A program made the position numbers and the translations under genes. A model generated the notes under the pieces. It had not been told where the DNA came from. It searched no databases and was given only the letters and a program-made list of their open reading frames with translations. Positions 14,218 to 19,286 of a DNA stretch of 25,089 bases are shown in pieces (the stretch's first letter is position 1; every line of letters begins with the position of its first letter). This DNA comes from a virus: the IMG/VR virus record IMGVR_UViG_3300048116_000006, positions 1-25,089 of that record; one strand, 5' to 3'.

Positions 14218-14458
14218 TGTACTCCTCCCCTAGAAACCCTCTAGCATCTTCGTCACCCATTTCGCCTATAGGACTCGCGTGACAATGATAAAGACTATCC
14301 TCAGTTCCATAATAAAGATGGTAAGTTGATATGTTAGCCTTTTCCTGACCATTTGAATTTAACACTCTGTCACAAGCTTCTTGTTCGCTATTAGCCTGAA
14401 CTATGTATTCTCGAGTTTCAGCAATAACAGCAGTACATTTGATAATGTAGTTTTTCAT
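14198..14458 (-). CDS. Hypothetical small phage protein
   Basis: An 86-residue protein beginning MKNYIIKCTAVIAETREYIV, a beta-strand and helix pattern (NSEQEACDRVLN) that suggests a small alpha/beta fold, with an acidic C-terminal half. No family recognised. It is the first gene of the operon behind promoter unit D, but separated from that promoter by a leader of roughly 260 bases. AGGAA lies seven to eight bases before the ATG at 14458. Confidence 0.7.
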   Translation of the reverse strand: MKNYIIKCTAVIAETREYIVQANSEQEACDRVLNSNGQEKANISTYHLYYGTEDSLYHCHASPIGEMGDEDARGFLGEEYIENTSK

Positions 14459-14463
14459 AATGT

Positions 14464-14726
14464 ATTCCTATGGTTCGGCAAGCCTCACCTGTTGATTGAT
14501 AAATTATATTTTTTATATTTTTTTGAGTTGAACGTAACCCTTTCACATGAGTGAAATAAAATACTGAGGGTTTGAACGACTCAGCGGTAAATTCGTGACT
14601 GTATCGGATATCCAACCTATTCTTTGATAACTACCGAGTTATCGCAGAGGCCATGTCTGGAGGGTCAACCACGCTCTGACGTTTTATCTAAGGAGTTCGT
14701 CAGCCCCAAGCCCAATCACTTTTTAA
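14464..14726 (-). other. Long untranslated leader with two short perfect hairpins
   Basis: About 260 bases lie between promoter unit D and the gene at 14458 with no convincing reading frame. Two perfect inverted repeats are visible: GATAACT/AGTTATC with a 4-base centre (14626-14643) and TTTCAC/GTGAAA with a 4-base centre (14541-14556). An AT-rich run (14502-14524) and a TTGATTGAT motif (14492-14500), shared with the leaders of the other promoter units, lie near the 3' end. It may be a regulatory leader, or the hairpins may be operators for a second regulator. Confidence 0.4.
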
Positions 14727-14769
14727 ATGATGCCTGTCTTATTCACAGAAGTAAACTTTTTTGTTTATC
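14727..14769 (-). promoter_or_regulatory. Repeated promoter/operator unit D
   Basis: Minus-strand TTTACT (14750-14755) lies in a palindrome of TAAAC and GTTTA arms around TTTTTT (14750-14769). A weak CATCAT -10 box lies after 17 bases (14727-14732). It begins just four bases past the end of the HTH gene and borders the plus-strand promoter candidate at 14773-14800, so a protein bound here could affect both directions. Confidence 0.5.
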
Positions 14770-14772
14770 TGT

Positions 14773-14800
14773 TTTACAGGGAAATGAATTCTTCTATAGT
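14773..14800 (+). promoter_or_regulatory. Plus-strand promoter candidate firing antisense to the HTH gene
   Basis: TTTACA (14773-14778) and TATAGT (14795-14800) match the sigma70 -35 and -10 boxes at five of six positions each, with a 16-base spacer. It points opposite to all genes, lies in the 3' end of the HTH gene, and directly abuts operator unit D. The boxes also encode the last codons of the HTH gene, so a chance match is possible. Confidence 0.4.
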
Positions 14801-14980
14801 CATATCTAACGACAAGCATATTACCTGCAAGGTATGTAGCTTGATATTGGCGTTAGACCTCCACCGAATGACTTGCTGTGGAGATGTATTAGCTATTCTA
14901 GCAAGTTCCCTGCTAGTCACTGATTTGTTTCTTTGCGCTTTTTTAAGGCAATCGCCTGCATGAATTAATTCCATCGTCAT
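14774..14980 (-). CDS. Small XRE-type helix-turn-helix regulator (Cro/CI-like)
   Basis: A 68-residue protein, essentially a single lambda-repressor-type DNA-binding domain. It opens MTMELIHAGDCLKKAQR, carries the helix-turn-helix VTSRELARIANTSPQQVIRW, and closes with a final helix ICLSLDMTIEEFI. It lacks any C-terminal cleavage or oligomerisation domain, so it is Cro-like in size. AGGAA is five bases before the ATG at 14980; a second ATG at 14974 is possible. It lies after the recombination operon and next to operator unit D. I infer it binds the palindrome repeated in units A to D. No integrase is seen, so it may control timing rather than lysogeny. Confidence 0.75.
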   Translation of the reverse strand: MTMELIHAGDCLKKAQRNKSVTSRELARIANTSPQQVIRWRSNANIKLHTLQVICLSLDMTIEEFISL

Positions 14981-15065
14981 AGTTTCCTGTGCTATATTGG
15001 CTTGGCGGGTTCCCCCGATCCGCAACCTCCTATGGTTTGCCCCTCGAAAGAGGGGCTTTTTATTT
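14807..15065 (+). ncRNA. Putative antisense RNA covering the HTH gene
   Basis: If the promoter at 14773-14800 is active, a transcript of about 255 bases would start near 14807. It would run antisense through nearly all of the HTH gene, including its ribosome site and start, and end at the strong plus-strand terminator at 15039-15065. No plus-strand reading frame with a ribosome site is seen in it; the best frame, a hydrophobic 31-residue stretch from an ATG near 14868, has none. The isolated terminator is the main evidence. Confidence 0.35.
15039..15065 (+). terminator. Plus-strand intrinsic terminator with GAAA tetraloop
   Basis: A perfect 7-bp stem, GCCCCTC with GAGGGGC, closes a GAAA (GNRA) loop and is followed by TTTTTATTT on the plus strand. 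On the minus strand the hairpin is followed by AAACC, so it would not terminate the leftward genes. It lies immediately beyond the SSB-like stop codon and is the only clear signal in the window serving rightward transcription. Confidence 0.75.
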
Positions 15066-15377
15066 CTAAAACGGAATATCTTCATCGAAGTTAATTGGCT
15101 CGTCTGCTTGCTTTGCAGGAGCCTGAGACTGCGCTGGTGCAGAAGCCTGACCATCGGTATAGAATACCTTGACGTTACCTAGAATCGGGGTCTGAACATT
15201 AGCTTCCCTTTCCTCTTTGGTTGTCGCCTGACTGATGAACCCGTTATTCTCATATTGATCTTGCTGATCGGTATCCACGAAAGTAGTCAGGTCAAGGTAA
15301 GTACCCTTGGCTCCCTTATACAGTCTAGACTTGTCGATCTTTGTGACATCCACACGAACATTGATTCCTACTTTCAT
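15066..15377 (-). CDS. Single-stranded DNA-binding protein-like
   Basis: A 103-residue protein. Residues 1-75 are beta-rich (MKVGINVRVDVTKIDKSRLY, YLDLTTFVDTDQQDQY, TPILGNVKVFYTDG), consistent with an OB-fold. A flexible Ala/Gln/Pro linker (APAQSQAPAKQ) leads to an acidic tail ending DEDIPF, the hallmark by which bacterial SSBs recruit repair proteins. It overlaps the exonuclease stop (ATGA), and GGAGA precedes the start. It would coat the single strands produced by the exonuclease and assist the annealing protein and NinB. Confidence 0.82.
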   Translation of the reverse strand: MKVGINVRVDVTKIDKSRLYKGAKGTYLDLTTFVDTDQQDQYENNGFISQATTKEEREANVQTPILGNVKVFYTDGQASAPAQSQAPAKQADEPINFDEDIPF

Positions 15378-15973
15378 TTTAGCTTCTCCACTTGGTTTGC
15401 TATTTCTTCAACCGCCGAGTTAACTTCAGCGGCCAGTTTGGCGATGTATTCATCATCGCGTTCAACCCGCACTAGAACATGCGGCATCTCTGGGTGATAA
15501 GCAAAGAAGTCCCACCATTGCCTATCGGTAATCCACATACAGCCTTGAATCTGTTGCCAATATCTTTTCACCCCTTCCTGCGGGTTCATCATATATTCGG
15601 CGTGAGTTGTGGGCGCAGGGCATTTGATTTCAAGACCTCCTTCATCAGATATCAGCCCATCAGGAGAACACCCATATGCGAACTCTGGGGTAACAATGAA
15701 TCCAGTCTCTATGACTTCATTCCCAGATATGTATTCATAGGCTTCGCGCGCTTCAGGCTCTAGGTCATTACCCCTTTGCATCCACTCATTCACATAGACA
15801 GGCTCACCACAGCCGCGAATAGTTTCCGCTACCAACTGCGCTATGTATTTACGAGACTGAGTAGACGGCTTTCCTGTTTGAGTGATAAGACGGCCAAAGC
15901 CACTGGCTGAAGGCTTGCCCAGTCTAGCGGCAAACCATTCATCAGTGCCCTGTTCATGCTCTAAGATAATCAT
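15374..15973 (-). CDS. YqaJ/lambda-type 5'-3' exonuclease
   Basis: A 199-residue nuclease of the YqaJ/lambda exonuclease family (PD-(D/E)XK fold). Visible motifs are QGTDEWFAARLGKPSASGFG at the N-terminus, an RGNDLEPEAREAY helix with E72, D105 in YGCSPDG, the E115-I-K117 catalytic pair in GLEIKCPAP, and the YWQQIQGCMW helix with Q142. It degrades the 5' strand of duplex ends, giving 3' single strands for the annealing protein encoded just upstream. It is coupled to both neighbours by ATGA overlaps. All catalytic residues are present. Confidence 0.93.
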   Translation of the reverse strand: MIILEHEQGTDEWFAARLGKPSASGFGRLITQTGKPSTQSRKYIAQLVAETIRGCGEPVYVNEWMQRGNDLEPEAREAYEYISGNEVIETGFIVTPEFAYGCSPDGLISDEGGLEIKCPAPTTHAEYMMNPQEGVKRYWQQIQGCMWITDRQWWDFFAYHPEMPHVLVRVERDDEYIAKLAAEVNSAVEEIANQVEKLK

Positions 15974-16548
15974 GCTTCAGTCCTTCGCTTGTTACGCAAA
16001 GCGTGCATAGCCCTGTCAAATTGCGAGGCTAGAAGCTTGTTAGGATTTTCGCATTTGAAGTGAGTACAGAATGCCCCAACGTCAGCATCGCACTCATGGA
16101 GCATTTCCTTGAGTTCTTTTGCTTGGAAGTCATTGATTATCGCGTTGGCTACCACTGGGTTGATATCCTCACCAGCATATATGTGATGCCCGAGGCCGAA
16201 CATTGCGAAGCACTTAACCAAGCAACGCATTTTGCTAGAATTGATTGCAAACTTGTCAGGGTTGGGTATTGCCTTGTTTCTATGGTCCATGACAGGTAGC
16301 CACATATGGCGCATCATCACCTGATCTTGCTCGCCGCCAGTGTGAATGTGAACTACGCAACTGACTTCTACAGTCCCAGTGTCGGCGCACTTGTCAATTT
16401 CAAAAGAATAATGCAGTTCAGGGTAATGCTCCATCATAGTGCCGTAAGCCCAAGCCCACGACAGGTATGACAAGCTCCCTTTCTTTTCTATGTGATCGGA
16501 AACATCAATAGCAGATAGAGTCTGCCAGACTTCTTTACTCAGGTTCAT
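15970..16548 (-). CDS. Single-strand annealing protein (DUF1071, Sak3-type)
   Basis: A 192-residue protein matching the DUF1071 family of phage single-strand annealing recombinases: the SLSYLSWAWAYGTMMEHYPE block near residue 24, then beta strands (VEVSCVVHIH), MRHMWLPVMD, and SSKMRCLVKCFAMFGLGHHI near residue 110, where the family keeps its conserved K-R-KA--GLG pattern. The C-terminal 60 residues are helical and basic. With the exonuclease and SSB-like gene it makes a Red-like recombination system. The ATG at 16548 follows AGGAGG and overlaps the preceding gene by 14 bases. Confidence 0.85.
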   Translation of the reverse strand: MNLSKEVWQTLSAIDVSDHIEKKGSLSYLSWAWAYGTMMEHYPELHYSFEIDKCADTGTVEVSCVVHIHTGGEQDQVMMRHMWLPVMDHRNKAIPNPDKFAINSSKMRCLVKCFAMFGLGHHIYAGEDINPVVANAIINDFQAKELKEMLHECDADVGAFCTHFKCENPNKLLASQFDRAMHALRNKRRTEA

Positions 16549-16705
16549 TTGTTTGACCTCCTACGGTCTGTTCTATTGCATATTGCTTACCATATCCATC
16601 ATAGTAAGACTGTGATTGATCTTGCAGTGAACTGTAACCGTAAAGACAGTCAAGTTCACCACGATCAAAATCATTAAGATCATTTATCGTTGACGGGTCA
16701 ATCAT
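16535..16705 (-). CDS. Small acidic hypothetical protein
   Basis: A 56-residue acidic protein starting MIDPSTINDLNDFDRGELDC with a Tyr/Gln-rich centre (YGYSSLQDQSQSYYDGYGKQ). No family recognised. The ATG at 16705 shares a base with the upstream stop (TAATG); upstream in-frame starts would run into the neighbouring gene. It lies between the first gene of operon B and the annealing protein, and so is expressed early with the recombination genes. Confidence 0.6.
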   Translation of the reverse strand: MIDPSTINDLNDFDRGELDCLYGYSSLQDQSQSYYDGYGKQYAIEQTVGGQTNEPE

Positions 16706-16962
16706 TAAGAAGCCTCCCCATAGAAAACTTCTAAACAATGATGTTCCCATATTTCGCCCCAGTTGATTCCATCGAAGTCCACAAAATCACGAAGCATCAA
16801 AGAGCATAACTTGATTTCTTCATAGATGATGTCCATGACCATGCCTTCTAGCATTTCTGCCGAAGTCGCGGCATCTTCTTCTAACTGTTCGCGAATCATG
16901 TCACCGAACCAAAGGTTAATGAGCCAAGTATTCCTATTTGTCCAGCCATTGTAATCTGTCAT
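16705..16962 (-). CDS. Small conserved phage protein (NGWTNRNTWLI-type)
   Basis: An 85-residue, acidic, Trp-rich protein starting MTDYNGWTNRNTWLINLWFG, a sequence start I recognise from many phage early-region proteins of unknown function. The remainder is helical and acidic (REQLEEDAATSAEMLEGMVM). It is the first gene of the recombination operon, reading from promoter unit B, with AAAGG before the ATG. Function unknown; a small inhibitor or host-takeover factor is possible from its size and timing only. Confidence 0.78.
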   Translation of the reverse strand: MTDYNGWTNRNTWLINLWFGDMIREQLEEDAATSAEMLEGMVMDIIYEEIKLCSLMLRDFVDFDGINWGEIWEHHCLEVFYGEAS

Positions 16963-16994
16963 AACTAATACCTTTTTTTATTGATTGAGGTGTA

Positions 16995-17037
16995 ACGATA
17001 CATCCAATTCACTATAAAGTAAACCTTTTTGTTTATT
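16995..17037 (-). promoter_or_regulatory. Repeated promoter/operator unit B
   Basis: Minus-strand TTTACT (17018-17023) and TATCGT (16995-17000) are spaced by 17 bases. The -35 box is embedded in the palindrome AGTAAAC-CTTTTT-GTTTATT (17018-17037). The leader to the ATG at 16962 (ACCTCAATCAAT, then AAAGGTATTAGTT) is nearly identical to that of unit C. It drives the recombination operon. Confidence 0.65.
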
Positions 17038-17041
17038 TATT

Positions 17042-17113
17042 TATTGGAATCGTTGATAAATCGGCGATCAAAAAAAATATTGGAATCGTTGATAAATCGG
17101 CGATCAAAAAAAA
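17042..17113 (-). repeat. Two exact tandem copies of a 36-base repeat
   Basis: Positions 17042-17077 and 17078-17113 are identical. Each unit, read on the plus strand, begins TATTGGAATCG and ends in CGGCGATC plus eight A. Within it, ATCGCCGAT (minus strand) is a small palindrome. The A8 of the second copy serves as the T tract of the adjacent leftward terminator, so the duplicated block lies exactly between that terminator and promoter unit B. Confidence 0.9.
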
Positions 17114-17127
17114 GCCCCCGAAGGGGC
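17106..17127 (-). terminator. Intrinsic terminator before promoter unit B
   Basis: On the minus strand GCCCC-TTCG-GGGGC is followed by eight T (17113-17106). It closes the operon of small genes 17678-17138, ten bases after the last stop codon, and isolates it from the recombination operon. Confidence 0.85.
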
Positions 17128-17137
17128 AATATTGCGA

Positions 17138-17320
17138 CTAGAGGTATCTGGTGTATCTGATAGGGCTGGAGGAGTCCTCCTTTTCTATGCGTTCCATTTC
17201 AATTTTATTTTCGGGAAATGCGATATGCAAAGTCTTGGCGGCATCCATTGCTTTTTCCCATGTTGGGTAGTCAGCGACTAATCGGCCATTATTCCAAACC
17301 GTGAAGTAATCTAAACTCAT
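17138..17320 (-). CDS. Small hypothetical protein
   Basis: A 60-residue protein starting MSLDYFTVWNNGRLVADYPT, with a helix (WEKAMDAAKTL) followed by a strand and a charged C-terminus. The strand-turn-helix pattern suggests a small alpha/beta domain, but I recognise no family. The ATG at 17320 overlaps the upstream stop as TAATG with GGGGG nine bases before; the TTG two codons earlier is less likely. Last gene of the short early operon C, followed by a terminator. Confidence 0.65.
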   Translation of the reverse strand: MSLDYFTVWNNGRLVADYPTWEKAMDAAKTLHIAFPENKIEMERIEKEDSSSPIRYTRYL

Positions 17321-17487
17321 TAGCAAATCCCCCTTTCTATGCAGTCAACGTAAATCATTTCCCCGGTGAATAACAGGATTCCGAGCAGAAACATTGCCAG
17401 AAGGAACTCTTTTCTAGCAAGCGCGATTTCCTCACGCTTTTCTAGGTTTCTATCAAGACTTTTAAGACAGCATTGATTAATTTTCAT
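17320..17487 (-). CDS. Small single-span membrane protein
   Basis: A 55-residue protein: a basic N-terminal half (KSLDRNLEKREEIALARKEF), then a hydrophobic span LLAMFLLGILLFTGEMIYV and a short tail ending ERGIC. One membrane helix, probably with the basic half in the cytoplasm. The ATG at 17487 overlaps the upstream stop as ATGA, with GGGGAT before it. Family unknown. Membrane-bound early proteins often act on host envelope functions or superinfection, but nothing here specifies one. Confidence 0.6.
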   Translation of the reverse strand: MKINQCCLKSLDRNLEKREEIALARKEFLLAMFLLGILLFTGEMIYVDCIERGIC

Positions 17488-17678
17488 TTGTATATCCCCA
17501 CTACTGTCCACAAACCTTCATTCGCCAAAGCTTCTTCGAAACAGCCGACAGCACTAGCACGCATATGTGACTTGACAAATTCGCGGACAGTCTCTTCTTG
17601 AATTAAATTCCGCTTCTGCATATATAGTTCAACTTGATGTTCATCAACTTCCACTGAAAAATTTATTGCGACTTTCAT
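17484..17678 (-). CDS. Small early protein (MKVAINFSVEVD-type)
   Basis: A 64-residue protein starting MKVAINFSVEVDEHQVELYM, one beta strand followed by helices (EETVREFVKSHMRASAVGCF). The strand-helix-helix order is reminiscent of short ribbon-helix-helix proteins, but the pattern is too loose to claim a DNA-binding role. It is the first gene after promoter unit C, with AAAGG nine bases before the ATG. Confidence 0.65.
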   Translation of the reverse strand: MKVAINFSVEVDEHQVELYMQKRNLIQEETVREFVKSHMRASAVGCFEEALANEGLWTVVGIYK

Positions 17679-17710
17679 AACTAATACCTTTATTCATTGA
17701 TTGAGGTAAT

Positions 17711-17753
17711 ACGATACCCCCAATCTACAATAAAGTAAACCTTTTTGTTTATT
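17711..17753 (-). promoter_or_regulatory. Repeated promoter/operator unit C
   Basis: Minus-strand TTTACT (17734-17739) and TATCGT (17711-17716) lie 17 bases apart. The palindrome AGTAAAC-CTTTTT-GTTTATT (17734-17753) is identical to that of unit B over all 20 bases. The leader to the ATG at 17678 also matches unit B. It lies directly after the lysis-operon terminator. Confidence 0.65.
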
Positions 17754-17760
17754 ATTATGC

Positions 17761-17785
17761 AATAAAAAGCCCCAATCAAGGGGCT
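17761..17785 (-). terminator. Intrinsic terminator closing the tail/lysis operon
   Basis: On the minus strand AGCCCC-TTGATT-GGGGCT forms a 6-bp stem followed by TTTTATT. It lies 28 bases beyond the endolysin stop codon and just before promoter unit C. Confidence 0.85.
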
Positions 17786-17813
17786 CCGGACAAAAGATAG
17801 TAGTTTGTGTCCG

Positions 17814-18221
17814 CTAATATGACCATATCGCAGGGCAAGGGAAGCCATCTTCTTCAGTGCAAGCATCTAAGTGTATGAATCTACCACCACCTTTCTGCTG
17901 TATCCCTATTCTTTGTATTCCATGCTTCTGAGCCACTCTAACGATTTCTAAGGCCTTTTCTCCGCTGGCTAGTATATCTACCGCTTTCCCGGTCGAATGC
18001 GCGCCTGGGACCTCTTTACGAGCCTCTATGGGGTGCTGTGGACTCCTGTAAGCGGAAGACAGCGCAAAGCTAAACCCGCACTCTTCTCGGATAGCATTCA
18101 GCTTGGCCAGAAACTCTAAGTCAAAGCCATGCTCGCCGGTATACTTGCAAGCCAGTTCTTTAGGCTTAAAATAGTTCTTTGGTTCTTCTGAGTCTTCTTT
18201 TTTCTTCACAGCTTTAGCCAT
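17814..18221 (-). CDS. Endolysin, M15-family peptidoglycan peptidase
   Basis: A 135-residue zinc peptidase of the M15 (D-Ala-D-Ala carboxypeptidase or L-Ala-D-Glu endopeptidase) type that would cut peptide links of the cell wall. Zinc ligands H75 and D82 lie in GAHSTGKAVDI, and H117 lies in RFIHLDA. The SSAYRSPQHP block at 55-64 is the conserved substrate loop. The N-terminus is a short Lys/Glu-rich segment with no signal peptide, so export depends on the holin just upstream. I chose the ATG at 18221, preceded by GAGGAA; a longer frame to 18308 would overlap the holin gene heavily. Confidence 0.9.
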   Translation of the reverse strand: MAKAVKKKEDSEEPKNYFKPKELACKYTGEHGFDLEFLAKLNAIREECGFSFALSSAYRSPQHPIEARKEVPGAHSTGKAVDILASGEKALEIVRVAQKHGIQRIGIQQKGGGRFIHLDACTEEDGFPCPAIWSY

Positions 18222-18223
18222 TT

Positions 18224-18595
18224 CTATTTCCTCATGTTCATTAGTTTGCTTGCGCCTTTGATGCCAAAGCTGGCTGAGATGGCCACAAACAAAAGATATT
18301 GATACCACTCTGGCAGATCATTAAGAGCCGCAAATGCTTCTTTAACTCTATCCACTACAGTCATGTCACCAACTACTATCGCATACCCAACCATAAAGAT
18401 TGGCACCGCTAACACAATAGTCCAGAACTCATCTTTCCAGCTATTAGCAGAAGCGTCAGCCATCTTAGCTTCCCAGTCAGCATCATTCTGAATCACGTTC
18501 ATTTTGGCTTCGTGCTTTGCTTTCGCCTGATCAGCCTTGTTCTTTAGGAACCCACCCGCTAATTCTGCAATAGGGCCAAGTAATAGCTTAAGCAT
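18224..18595 (-). CDS. Holin-like protein (3TM-holin type)
   Basis: A 123-residue protein. It opens with a hydrophobic, probably amphipathic segment (MLKLLLGPIAELAGGFL), then a charged helix (KADQAKAKHEAKMNVIQNDA). Two clear membrane spans follow: FWTIVLAVPIFMVGYAIVVG, and YLLFVAISASFGIKGASKL after EWYQ. This fits the holin family with three spans described for phages and gene-transfer agents. It would make the membrane holes that release the M15 endolysin encoded two bases downstream. The start at 18595 overlaps the upstream stop as TAATG. Confidence 0.78.
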   Translation of the reverse strand: MLKLLLGPIAELAGGFLKNKADQAKAKHEAKMNVIQNDADWEAKMADASANSWKDEFWTIVLAVPIFMVGYAIVVGDMTVVDRVKEAFAALNDLPEWYQYLLFVAISASFGIKGASKLMNMRK

Positions 18596-18798
18596 TAGTA
18601 TATTTTCTCCATACAATATAGGCCGATAATCAAGACATACATGCCTCTAGCCACCAAATCAAAACGGTCAAACTTAGCAGAGCCATCATCAAGTCGCTTT
18701 TCGATACGGGCAAACTTTTCCTCAATAGCATGCATTCTTACTGAGCATTCACGCTCATGGGCCTCCAGCTTCAAAAGTGCTTCCTTAACCGTTGCCAT
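18595..18798 (-). CDS. Small tail-anchored coiled-coil protein of the lysis region (XhlA-like)
   Basis: A 67-residue protein. The first 45 residues are a charged coiled coil (LLKLEAHERECSVRMHAIEE, then IEKRLDDGSAKFDRFD) and the last 18 a hydrophobic anchor (YVLIIGLYCMEKIY). The arrangement resembles XhlA-type phage proteins that assist holins. It is tightly packed between an overlapping upstream gene (14 bases) and the holin start (TAATG). AGGAG precedes the ATG at 18798. It may be a holin regulator or an inner-membrane spanin part; sequence does not decide. Confidence 0.65.
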   Translation of the reverse strand: MATVKEALLKLEAHERECSVRMHAIEEKFARIEKRLDDGSAKFDRFDLVARGMYVLIIGLYCMEKIY

Positions 18799-19270
18799 TT
18801 ATGGCTCCTAATATTAGTGCAAATAAAAAATAAACAGCATATCCAAGTACAGCTATTCCTGCGATCTGAATGCTATTCCAGAAGAATGCCTTGCGCTTCC
18901 TAGCCTGTAGATAAACAGTCTTCTCTCTCTGGTCTTTGATCTTGCGTCTGAGTGCCACCAGTTCTTTATAGCCGTCTGGGCCATAGGTGTACATCAGCAG
19001 TTCTCTGAGTTCTGCTTCCTGTTGCTTGATCTTTTTTTCGTGCGCGTATATCTCCATTGCTTCCTGCTCAACACTTTTAGAAGCAATAATTCGTTTGAAG
19101 AGAGGCGGGTTTTCTGCCCTGCGCTTATGCTCATTGAGATCAGCAACGGCTCCGTACCACCGACCCAACTGAGAGAGAGTATCTTCTACTCCCTTCCCAG
19201 CCTTAACCATGCGCTGTATAGTGCCAAAAGCATTGGTCGCTATACTAATCGCTGTTATCGGGTCGATCAT
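18785..19270 (-). CDS. Coiled-coil membrane protein of the lysis region, unknown function
   Basis: A 161-residue protein starting MIDPITAISIATNAFGTIQR, with a QLGRWYGAVADLNEHKRRAE block, a long charged coiled coil (about residues 65-125, containing MYTYGPDGYKEL) and a C-terminal membrane span IQIAGIAVLGYAVYFLFALI. I recognise it as a family common in marine phages beside holin and endolysin genes, with no demonstrated role. Since no canonical Rz pair is seen, a spanin-like function with the lipoprotein encoded just upstream is conceivable, but this is inference. AAGGG lies before the ATG at 19270. Confidence 0.72.
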   Translation of the reverse strand: MIDPITAISIATNAFGTIQRMVKAGKGVEDTLSQLGRWYGAVADLNEHKRRAENPPLFKRIIASKSVEQEAMEIYAHEKKIKQQEAELRELLMYTYGPDGYKELVALRRKIKDQREKTVYLQARKRKAFFWNSIQIAGIAVLGYAVYFLFALILGAINGNG

Positions 19271-19286
19271 TCAGAAGCCCTTCTAT

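Noticed and set aside
14418-14615. 65-residue minus-strand frame starting at a TTG
   Set aside because: It overlaps the start of the 86-residue gene in another frame, has no ribosome site, and its composition looks non-coding.
14727-14963. 78-residue plus-strand frame opposite the HTH gene
   Set aside because: It lies in the shadow of the HTH gene, starts upstream of the predicted plus-strand transcript and lacks a ribosome site. The transcript is more likely non-coding.
14774-14980. Evidence of lysogeny from the HTH protein
   Set aside because: The protein is a minimal Cro-like domain, and no integrase, excisionase, attachment site or partition system is visible in the window, so a temperate lifestyle cannot be claimed.
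15039-15065. Terminator for the leftward recombination operon after the SSB-like gene
   Set aside because: On the minus strand the hairpin is followed by AAACC, with no T tract; the T tract lies on the plus-strand side only.
14774-15154. Longer 126-residue version of the HTH regulator
   Set aside because: The added 58 residues cross the plus-strand terminator and the SSB-like gene in another frame; the ATG at 14980 has a ribosome site and gives a complete HTH domain.
17042-17113. Start of a CRISPR array
   Set aside because: The two 36-base copies are directly adjacent with no spacer between them, there are only two, and no cas gene is present.
17814-18308. Longer 164-residue version of the endolysin
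   Set aside because: The extra 29 residues overlap the holin gene, look unlike any M15 N-terminus, and the ATG at 18221 has a clear GAGGAA site.
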